Shown here piece after piece: positions 11,501 to 23,500 of a stretch of DNA of 64,000 nt (its first letter is position 1; every line of letters begins with the position of its first letter). The position numbers were made by a program, and so were the translations under genes. The notes beneath the pieces are model-generated. The model was not told the DNA's origin. It ran no database searches and saw only the letters and a list, made by a program, of their open reading frames with translations. The stretch comes from Membranipora membranacea (Eukaryota > Bryozoa > Gymnolaemata > Cheilostomatida > Membraniporidae), in NCBI GenBank assembly GCA_914767715.1, contig OU612072.1:15562001-15626000 (forward strand), given 5' to 3'.

Positions 11501-14500
11501 GACACAGTGATATCCAGTAGAGCGTCTACAGACCTCGCACTGGTCTTTCCTTTAGGTGTGTCTATAAATGTGTCTCCTATAAGGCACACAGACTTATCAC
11601 TACAAGAAATAATAACTACATATAATGAATATATATATATATATATATTTGTTTAATTAAATATTCTCTCTCCAGAGATGTTTACAGATAAAAAATAGAT
11701 GAAAGTAACTCCCTTTGTATGTGTCAAGCAATAAACTTCAACTAAATATACTTCAAGTTTGAAAGCTTCAAATGCCATTGATTGATAGTGCAGGATCTTT
11801 TAATATTAAATTTACTCATTAGCAGCAGAAGGACAGCATCAACAATGCACATGTTGTGTTGGTTGACAAATACATCTCCGAACTATTTTACTTCAAACTT
11901 GAGAGTCCTTATAACTTGAATTGCCATGCTGCATGATCGTACTCAAATATATCATAGTATAAGTATACACAGTGTCTCAATACAGATCACCTATACCTTG
12001 ACACTATCTTTTGAATTTGAGTTATATTAAACCTATTTGTGACACGATTAATTCAAAGTTTTATGTCCTAAATTCCGGACATCTGAAGTAAATATTCTGA
12101 AAACTTACGGATTCTGTTCAGATAATGGAGCTAGTGGTTTGGGAGAATCAGAATCTACCAGAGGATCAAACTTCCTATACAGAGACTGACGAGCGAGTGC
12201 TGACTCTTTAAACTAAAATTATCAAGAAAATGTATGATATAAGCTGACATTTTACTAGTAAATATGTATTGAAACTTGAATGAGTTTTCTGCTCATGAAA
12301 AAAGGACAAATAACTCCCAAAGTTCAAATCATCTTTTTTATCCATCAATCCTGGCCTTGTCACGCAGGTAAAACAGAAACCGTGGCCACGTGACAAGGCT
12401 GCATCAATTCTATTTGAGACAACTAGTAACAATTTAGTATAGTAACCCATCACTCAAAAAAATGTGGTTCATCACATATATGTCAAACATATTATTTTAC
12501 TGTATCGTACAACGTCAACTATATATATATATATATATAAGTATGTATGTGTGTATGTGTTAGCGCTGTTTGCATATTCGCAAATTGATGAGGTAACAGA
12601 GCGAAGATTAAATTTTTATGTCACACTCACATTTGTGTTACTTCTAGCAGCTCTGTCCAATATACCTATATCTGCTGTTGTGTTGAACACTAAAACATAA
12701 AATTGCACCAGCATTTTTAACGAGAAAGAAGTAGGAATTATCTAATAGCTCAGGCAGAGAGTATGAAGCAAAGGGCATAATATCTGTCAGGGGGAGGGGG
12801 GAGGGGTTTAGGAGACTTTGTGATACTTATATTTTACCAGTACAACTTGGTCATATTTGGTACATTATATGCCTGATTGAATTATTTTAGCTAAAATTAA
12901 ATCAAGCCAAAACTGAATCATTTCAGTCACCATATTGGACATCAGTAATGGTAAATGGTAAATTATGGATCGAATGCATCATTATAATCAACCATTGAAA
13001 TCCATATCTGGAATAGCATCATTAGCTTTCTTTTGCCAAACAAAGGGCTTACAGAAGATAGCCAGTCCCTAATAGCATTTCTAGAAAAGCCTTAAATCAT
13101 TAACGCTGAAGGCATATTATCATACTGACTCTCGTGATCTGACTGGGCATGTAGATCACTGATAAACTAGGCTATCATTACCACAAAGAGAATGTCGTAA
13201 GGCTAAGTATGTATCATGCGTGACTTGAATTTGCGCATGTGCAAGAACAATGAGTTTAGTCTGGGTTCTAATTGCAATTTTGGTCTGAAGAGATAGGACA
13301 CCCCCTGCATAAATTGCCAGCCAAATTAAGCTAATAGTGACAATAGAAGATAACTCTTTCTAACAATTCCGCACGCATTTGTGAGTGTGCCACCAGAGCA
13401 GGTAGCCAATCAGATGGCTTCGGAATTCCGAGACTCAATTTTGCAGAGATCAGCTCATGCCCAGAACTGAGCATGCGCAGAATGGCATATTATTACCGTT
13501 TGCAGTTTTGTAAACAAAACAATTTCCCAGGCTACATTCTGCATGCTAGTAGGGACAGCCAATAAGATCGTTGTCAGATCAGCCCCTGTGTTGAGTGTTT
13601 TAATTGGATAGAGTTATGCTTATATTTCCATTCTATGAGAAGAATCTAATTCTGTGTAATCAACCAATAAGGGTGATCTATAGAAAATCTGTAACTCACT
13701 ATCTGGATGAGCAGCTTGAAACAGCTCTTCTTTAGGTAAGTCATCTACAGCGTCTACAAATTCCTCATCCTGAGATGTAGTGGTGGCTGTAGAGTGATCT
13801 CCTCGACCACCCGGTGAGTCTCCCCGCTGTAAGTCCCCAATAGCTGAAGTACCTGTGATTAAAGGATACACAGGCTATTACAGGTAGGAAGGTCTATGGG
13901 GAGATGATCTGACAGCCTCCTTCATATCAAGCAGGTGGGATTTTGCAGGGAAGCCCAAGCAGATCGTACAATCAAAGCAACCTGACAAAAATTGCCCCTT
14001 TCACCATATTGCATGCTGGCAGAAATGATATCTTTCTTTGAAATGTTTTGAGTTCTTGACCTTTTATTGAGGTTGCAAGTTTCTCACTCCAGTTCTGACA
14101 AGTTAGTCCAAAGAAAAAACCAATGGTGCTGGTGATTTGTTGTATCCTCCACAATAACCGAAAATCTTGAAATAGGTGCTTTTTCTATCCACGGTGAAAA
14201 AGTGAGTGCTTATGACCTCCAACAAGATATCTACCCAAAGCGCGTTTGATGAAATAATGAACATGGGTCAAATTATACAGCTGAACATTCTATATGCTGC
14301 CGGTGAAAGCTTCATGTAAAACCTTACTTTTCATTAAAAAACTGACACATGCTCCCAGGTATCAGTTATAAGTTCAAATGGAAAATTCATTTAGAAAATA
14401 TAAAATTGAATAGATAGATATGATAGGAATGAGGTCACAGTATTGTAAGTATTAGGAGAACTTTAAGTATTTGGTAACAGAATTAAGATTCACGCTTATA

Positions 14501-17500
14501 GTCACACAATTAATTAAACATCTAAAGGTGTAATTTGAGAACAAAATCTAGAACGCTGGAATTTTTAACCCGAACCAATCAAATTGTTCACACACAGGTT
14601 TCCTCTTTTAACCATCTTACCTCTCATGCTTAGAACTAAAGAAAAAGGGTCAGTTACAGCAGAAATAAAGGTGGCACGGCAAATCTATTGATCAACTTTT
14701 GCCTTTGATTGAAGTTGTCCCTTTCACTGGTCTAACAGAGAGGGAGCAACTCCATATCATGGGAAAGTGGATCAAATTTAAACAAGGACAGCACTGAATA
14801 AAAAGAAAATGCTACTACTACATCAACAAACTAGAGAATGCTAAGCTAACATATAGTCTATGCCTACACCTGGGAGGGTGCAGGATTACTCAACTTAATA
14901 CGCATGAAATATTATATCCAGGAGTCAGGGGCTTCCTTTGTTTATAATCTAACTTTGAGCAGAGAGGAATGGAGAAACGGGGGGATGATTTGTGTCTTCA
15001 TGATGGTGGATTTGGGGATTTGATATTTCGTTGAAATCATAGTACAAAGTTAGTGCATCAATCAGATAAATATCTGTCTAACAAAACAATATCTGGTATT
15101 CCAAGATAGACCAGTTAACTTTTTGAGAAATCCCGGCTGAATTACATAGTGCAAACTTGCTCTACAAGAACTGGAGCTGCATTCTTCAGCACATCACAAA
15201 TACCTTTGAGTGCTGTAGGTGATGCCAGCTCAGCTGAAGATAAGAACGGACTAGTAGGGGCGTTACCCTTGTTATTATCTCCCCCGGCAGCACTGGAGAC
15301 AGCGAGAGTTTTAGGTGTAGATGGAGGTGAGTTAGCCATCATGTTCTTACGTGGTTTGAACGGATCTACATCCAAATCTGGAGCCTGCAAGTAAACAAAC
15401 TAAAGGTGAGTGCCTGGTACTATGTCCATGATTATTTGAGGCTAGGAGACAAAACAACTTTAATATCCTACTTATCCGTCTACGGTGGCCTTTCTTTGCC
15501 GCAGAATTTGATACTAAAACCCTATGAAAACAAAAATCCGTATGTCTAAAAGAGCGGTTCATTAGTGAGAGAACTATAAAGTTGTTCTAGGGTTAATGAT
15601 TGAAGTCGTAGTTTAATAGTAATTGTAATGTAGAGAGCCATCTTATTAAAGAGGAAAAGACACAGAAGAAATATGAATAGTACCAGAACTTTTAGATCTA
15701 TCTGATTTTCATTATACAATCAACAAGTTAACATTTTTAGTTTTCAGTGATGAAATCCTTCTAGTAAAAAGGAGCTGCATTTAACACTTCGGCTACTTTC
15801 ATGCATATGGTGTTGCATCCAAATGTCTAATGCCTCCACAGAATCAGAGCGCAACTATAGGAAGTTTTCTTTGTTGCGGTCGGTGAGCCGATCTCATTGC
15901 ATGTTATTTGTTGGAAAGTCCATAGAGCATTGTTCTTAGCTAGCCATCATTTCTTATTTATTTTGCAATAAGGATTAACAAGCTTGTAGGTTACAGTTTC
16001 TTGCAGAAAATTACCACCTTGAAGCAAATAATGCCATTTCACTTGTTGCGCATAGCTTGTGCACACTGATCATGTGATATACTATCGTATGTATATCTCT
16101 GATGGGTAGAGAGTGAAATAATTCATTTAGTATGAGTACCATCACAAGGAATATGTTATAACAACCAGTGATCAATTTGATTAATTAGGGGCGGTTATAT
16201 TTTAGCTACTCATACTAAATTCACTCTAGCGATCAGAGATACACATGCTAGTGGTGTAGTCTCGATGTCAGAGTGGTTACCAATACAATATCTTACTTGT
16301 TCCGTGCTGGGAGAGTTAGCCATTTTATTTGTACTCTTGAAAGGGTCATCTATAGACTCATGATCAAAGCTAGGCTTAGTCGGTGACAGAGGAACTTTTG
16401 ATTTAGTTTGAAATGGGTCAGCGTTGGCCTCAGATTCAGATGGGATCTTGTTAATCTCTGCTGGCTGCTCATCAACAGGTAGACTGTTAGGAACCTCAGG
16501 CTAGAAAAAACAGTTATGAATAAGCAAAGCGTTATAGAGCAGTTGTCAGTTAATACGGTTAGATTTAGTCCCAGAGCTAGTACTGGTTCTGGCCTTTCTC
16601 TCGAAAACAACACAGTCAGTAACCTCAAGTAATAACCTAAGCTGGTTAAGCGAGAATTTCTGGTATGTTTGCAAAGCTGTATTGGTTCTAGTGAAATTGG
16701 AGCAGAAAAGCATTCAACTATAAAGAAATGTCCCCATCTGTTTCCAGAAAAGGTAAAACGTGCATAGGAAATGTGGATATTTGTTGCTGCTCACCTTCTC
16801 TTGGGCGTCTATGAGGTCCACTGGAGGTTTAGTATCAACAGGAGATAAGGCAACCTTCAGCAAAAACCAAGTGGATTAATCTTATGAATTAGGCCTTTGG
16901 AATGGACCTTATTGTCTAGCAAGAAAATTGTACAAATATTTTATATCCTTTTCCAAACTGGCAGCTGACAGGACTAGATCAAGTTTGATGCGTTCTGCTG
17001 GTAAACTCCTCTTGATATGGACAGGACAGTTCTCAGGGGGCTACCATTATTAGTGGTTGTTCATAGAGGCTCACGGACAGTTGAGAAAGAGATGTAATAG
17101 AAATTTGTACTAGTTGAGCTGAAATATGACATATATATCGATAATATATATCAGCAACATTTTGACCCTCAAAGTTATTGTGATGTCCTAGTTTCACTCA
17201 CTTCGAGAATTACTTGGCAGTGACACCATAAAACTCACCTTAGACTTAGTACCAAAAGGATCCGCCATATCATCAAAGTTGGGCGATGGTGCTTGTGCCT
17301 TGGCTGGTGGAGAGAGTTGTACTTTAGACTTAGTACCAAAAGGATCCGCCATATCATCAAAGTTGGGCGGTGGTGCTTGTGCCTTGGCTGGTGGAGAGAG
17401 TTGTACTTTAGACTTAGTTCCAAATGGATCTGCCATATCATCAAAGTCGGGTGGTGGTGCTTGTGCCTTCACTGGTGGGGAAAGTTGTACTTTAGACTTA

Positions 17501-20500
17501 GTTCCAAATGGATCTGCCATATTGTCGAAGTCGGGTGGGGGCGCCTGTGCCTTGATAGGCGGAGAGTTCATCATGGCGTTAGCCTTAGATGCAAATGGAT
17601 CGACACAATTCTCAAAGTCTGGATATGCCACAGGTGGGGGTACGGGCCCATCGTCTTCTCCTAAAACATAAGAATCACGTCACAAATATAGAACTAAGAC
17701 AAAATAGAAACGCAGATCTCATGGTCTGTCCTGAAATCTTGGATGAGACCTTACAGCCCTTAGGCGTAATCACCAACCATAACTTCAGCTCGACAGGAAG
17801 AGTGACCAGAGCAGAAGTATGCATTGATTTTTGGTGTAGAGGCAATTCAGAGTAGGTAAAAATAAGCTAAGAGCTACTATCATCGAGGTAATCCAATGCT
17901 GTCATGCCGATATTGATGTAATGATAGCGTGATTGTGAGCGCTTTTTCTTTTGAGGGAAGGGCGGTTTTGCATGCGCCCGTCCTCAAACTAAACATTGAC
18001 AAGGGTCACTTAAACATGTGTACCTCTCCTTAATACAAAAACTGAATATAGCGTGATCTGTTCGAATTCATTTTGAAGAAACTCAGTACAAATGAAACTA
18101 AGTTTACCTATCAGTAGATATACACAAATGATATTAGTCTACTACATGATTATTATGATGGCAAGACTGGTAATGTCTAGTAATATAGGAGAACCATCCA
18201 CATATAAATATAAATATGAGTATTTATATGTTTATGAGGAGAACATACCATTGTTTGTAGGCAGGTCAGGTAGTGCGATGTTATCTGGTTTGGGTATTTC
18301 AATCGTGAGGTCAGGACCATTTCCTTCAGCATCACCATTCTACAAAGCAGTAAGTATTGCAACATGTATCTAGAATGACTCAGTGAGTGCATCTCAATTC
18401 AAACAAACTAAGTACAAAATAACTGATGGAACTTCTGATCTTGATAGCGTACAACAAGTAGCCTCCCATAATGCAATTTTAAACCAGCCCTGGTAAACCG
18501 AAACATGATCAAAGTCATTTATTGTGGCAATGCATTGATGAATTTATGGATCAGTGGTAAAATCCAAAGCATGACTATTTGTGGAGATATGCCATCAGTA
18601 TAAGACTTTGTGTCAAGATCTGAATAAAGCTAAAAATCTGGCAGCTTTTACGTTATGAAATTTAAAGGTCATCACAGCTGCAAGCTCTGAAAATATGTCT
18701 ATTCACTGAAACAGTATCAATATAAATTTTTCTGCCATATATCAAAGCCTACCTGGAGATTTGCAGCCTGTTTTTTCTTGAAAGCAGCAAACTTTGAGGG
18801 TCCGCCAGACTTTCCAGCCACCTTCTTCTTTCTGCAAGTAAAAAAAAACATAATCCAATACTTTACGCTGAAAAATAATTACCAATACAAGCCAATTAGA
18901 TTCTAATACTCTTCGTAATTCATATTCGATCCAAAATCAGCAAAGAAATCGTCGGCACAAAAGTATTGTTGAGCCAAAACTCAGAAAACTGAAAAAGGCT
19001 TGATCTACCTACATGGCTGTTTTAGACAGTAAAATATTTGCAAGTTGTGTGTGCAACATTTTCACACCAAATACTCTAGGATAATAGTGAAAACCCACAA
19101 CAAAAATAACTCTATACAGTAAGGACAGGGTATAAAATAAACTCGTAAAAAGGTCATCTCTATGCAAAGATACTTATTAATCGTAGTAACCAGTCATGGA
19201 AACAACTTTCATAATTTCAAATTTGGCACATCTTACAGGCATGTTATAGACAGGCAATTGCTTATGATGATGTTGTGTCAGATTTGCATTGTAAAAAAAC
19301 TCAATGGCCTTATTGGCATATATTATTGTTGGTGGAGAGAGTGCCTTCCATAAGGGAAGGCAACTCTCATTCTCTGCATTATGGTGTCACAGTCTCCCGG
19401 AAGTTCTTGTTTCTTGTATAATGGAAGGCACTCTTTCCGCCATCAATAATTCATGCCTAGTAGAGCATCGAATTTTTTTACCATGCATATCTGACAAAAC
19501 TTCATGATAAGTAACTGCCTGACTATAACATGCATTGGTCTTTGGGTAGTCTTTAAAGGTAGTGGTTTCTTGACCACGAATTTTTATTCTGTTATCAGCA
19601 TTTTTCATGTTTCGAAGTGAGGATTGAATACAGCTAGCGTCTGCAAGCTTTAGGTCAGTTGGACTTGTAGCTTCAGCCAAAATACACATAAGAAAATGTT
19701 CAGCGGCGTAATTGGTTTGAAGTTCTTTAGTAGGCTTGGGTTTAGACATGTTGTATGTATTGTCTATGGGTTAAGAAAGAAGTCGGAGTTTAAGCAGTTA
19801 TAAAGTTTTGGAGAGGAGTTTTGTGAGCATCTCATCATCGGCAAATAAAAGCTACAATTGCTTAAAACAACTTCACTCAAAACAAGGAGTTGCGTAAACT
19901 AAAAACTAAAGACATATGTGAGCAAGCATCCTTACTTGAAAAGTGCCTTGAACGAACTATAGTGCAGAAAATAATACTAAATGTATCAAACTATGATCTA
20001 CAGAAAGCACACTTACTCAAAGTAAACAAGGCACATTAAAACAAAGAGTATGGGCTTTTTTTTGACGTTGTCTCAACATTCAGTGAGCAGACGATTCCGT
20101 AACACAAAACTTAAATCCAATTTAACATTTCAGCTTCGTGTGTTGTTTTAAATAAGTCTTTGACTTTCGAAGCTATTGTGAGATTCTTGAGGATTACGAA
20201 AAATTAAGAAAAAGTGCTTATTTACAGCATTCGTTGGCACAATCCTCTGTTCAATCAAATATGTTTTCTGTGACCTGATTTATAGATCAACGCAATACTT
20301 GAGGGTGGCCAAACAATGACAATCAAGTCAATATATCAACTAGAAAAAAATGAATCACATTCGAAAATAAATAAAACAATATGGTAACACTATGCAAATA
20401 GAGTTTCTGTTTTCTTTTGGTACTTACTTTAGCGGCGTTTTCTTCTTAGGGGGCGTGGCTGCTGGAGCAGGCTCACTGTTTGTAGCCTCAGGTGCTACGT

Positions 20501-23500
20501 CAGGAGCAGACTGTGTTGAGGCTCTTATGTCGGGTGGGTTACCAGACGCCCCTGTATCAGCTGATGGGGCGGCTGTTGGTTCTGGTGTTGGATCAAATCT
20601 GGGTGGGTTGGCGTTGGATCTGATTGGTGGTGAGTTTGCCATGGACTTTCCTGAGCCTAAATTATAACCAGATGTAATACAGAAATGCTCTAAATGAAGA
20701 TCAGCTAAAATAGCAGAGGAGGCACAGTCCAGAAGTCCAGTTTGAATTTAAAACTTCGAGAAGATTTCCAGGTTAAATAAAATGACCTGTTTGTGTGTGT
20801 GTATTTTTATCACTTTTTAACCTTAGATACTCCATACAATAGCATGCATGTAAAACATGATCTTATTTGCCTTCAAGTACTTATCAGTTTAGTGTTAATA
20901 AAGTTGATAATATATATATATATATATATATATATGATATATAAAACATGACATATATAATAATATGATATATATTATGTATTTTATCTCAAACTTAGGG
21001 TGGTTATATTTGAAGGATCAAAGCTTATGGCCATCAAAAGTTCTCATCTGTTATAAGCCAACCCAGACAGAATCATCAAACTATAACTTGTCCTATACAA
21101 GATGCTCAGACTCTAATTTTGTCTCAGTAAGAACACCAGATCATATCTAGTCTGATATCTTAGAATAAGCTTATGCATACCTGGTGGCTTTGACATGGCA
21201 AACGGATCAGCAAATTCATCAATCTCATCCCAGTTTATGGTGTAAGCACCCTTTGGTATCGGGATGTCTTCGTCGTCCCCCATATTAGCAGCAGGGGTGG
21301 GATCAGAGATCTTAGTCTTTATTGGCTGATCCTCAAGTGATGTGTAGTTAGTTTTGATTGGCTGATCTTCAAGCAGTGTGTTGCTTGTTTTGATTGGCTG
21401 ATCTTCTATCAATATGTTGTCGCTTTTTATTGGCTTGTTTTCTTCTGATGTGTTATTGGTTTTTATGGGTTGATCTTCAACAGATATGGGTGTGGCTGCA
21501 GAGGCCAAACTATCAGGACTGGTCTCCTAAAAGACAAAACATGGAAATCAATCATACTGTTTTTGAACTGTTTCTTCTTTGCAAAATGTGTTCATTCGAC
21601 GCCACGGGCCAAATATGGCATTTAATCATCATTTTCAGTTATATGGCTACAGAGAAAACAAAAGCTTTAAAAATTTTAAGATTCTAGTAGTTCTTTTCTG
21701 GAAAAGGAAGGCGCTTCTTACAGTTTTCAAATCTCTTACTGAAGTAATCTCTTCTTGCTCTATTATTTCTTTCTGGTCTGATTGGACAATTTCTGCCTCA
21801 ACAGGTTTTATCTCCCCTTCTTCTACAACAGCAGTCTTATCGAAGGTTGAGTTCAGTGGACTCTCTGTAGCGACAGGGTCAGCGGCTACGACTGTCTGAT
21901 TCTCTAAAATGGTTTGATTTTCCTCACTAACAGCTGTAGAATCAAATGTTCTATTCAGAAGTAGAGTGGAGTTATTCCCTTCCTGTGTGCCAGAGGTCGT
22001 ATCGACAGTTTTGTCGAAGGTTTCGTTGAGGTCTGGAGCAGCAGTTAAATCCACAGTTTTATTTAGCTCAGTTTGACCGTTTGCCTTGTCAAAGGTAGTG
22101 TTCAGTTCAGGAACAGCAGCGCTTATTTCTATAGTTTCATTCAATACTGATTTACTATCAGCCTTGTCAAAGGTGGCGTTAAGATCAGGAGTAGTGTTGT
22201 CACAATTAAATGTGCTGTTTAGCTTGTTTTCAGGTTCGCTGGCTGCGTTGGCCAAGTCGAAAGTAGCGTTGAGTTGACTATTCGGCTCCTCGCCAACTGC
22301 TGGTTCTAAATCAAATGTCTGATCAAGAGGGGCGGCGCTTTCTGCTGGCTCTGTGGCTGTGTCAAAAGTTTTATTTAATTCTGGTGCCTTGTCACTGACA
22401 GTATCGAAGGTTTGATTTAATCCAGTTGAATGATCAGGAATTGTCTCAAAAGTCTGATCCAGGGGGACTGGGACGTCTGCAGCAGTGTTGTCTACACTCT
22501 GTTCCTCCTTATTTCCTGTCTCTGTCTGAGCTTCAGTCTGTGCTGAGATATCAGTATCAGCAGTCGCTTCAAATGTTTGATCCAGTTGTCTTGGTGTGTC
22601 TGTAGCAGAGTTATCTTCACCTTGTTCTTCCTTAGTATCTGATTCTGGCTCTGTCTGTGCTAGGCTATCTGTATCAGGAATGTCCTCGGAAGTCAGTTCG
22701 GTTGGTATCAATGCTTCTGTACCAGTGGTTGCGCTGTTCAGTTCCTCTTTACTTTCCTCTTGCAATATCTCTGCCTCCTTGGTTTCTGATTTCGGCGGCT
22801 TGGGGGAAGCTGATGAACTGGTGGCTGGTTCTGGGTCAGCAGGTATTTCTGTTCCTGTCTCAGGCTTGTCTGTTGATGCTTGGTCACTTATATCCAGACC
22901 TGTTAGTAAGTCCTCTAGACCAGCAACACTTGTAGATCCTACAGAGAATACGGAAGGGAGTTTACATCAAAAGAATCAAATGATCAGGCTTTGAGATGGT
23001 TAATTTTGAATAACCTTTTTCATTCAATATTATCATGACTAGCTGACTTTTACTCATCCCCATTATGTCATACTAAGATAAACTTTAGAAAGATGAGAGT
23101 TTCAGAGTTTCATCTTGATTCAGAATCTAAGCACTTGGTACACTGATTGAAATGATTGAAATCCAGTGGTTGTAGCAAACGCCACATCCAAGGCAAAGGC
23201 GGAAAGACACTAGGGGCCTGGGACCAACCAAAACCTAGTAGTCAATGGACTGCAGCGGGATTTAGACCCTCAACCACCAACACTTGTGTGCTGAAGGACC
23301 GGCACTTTAACCAACTAAGCCACTTCCTACTCAAATTGAAGCCTGGCACTTTGAATCTTAGTAAGCAATGTAAACTTACCCTGAAAATCCTGTGAACTTT
23401 CAGCAGCGACTGCTGCTGTGCTGGTTGGAGTCTTATTGAAGCTAAGATCGAGTATGTTAGTAGACTGTGATCCTGTGACAGAAGTAGAGTCGGACTGGTA

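Noticed and set aside
17279-17671. Plus-strand frames of 123 and 130 codons with Gly- or Trp-rich repeats
   Set aside because: These are shadows of the 84-base coding repeat of minus-strand TACC. Any open strand of a repeat with no stops gives such frames.
20392-22994. Plus-strand Ser/Val/Gly-rich frames
   Set aside because: Antisense shadows of TACC exons, whose minus-strand frame is continuous with correct phases.
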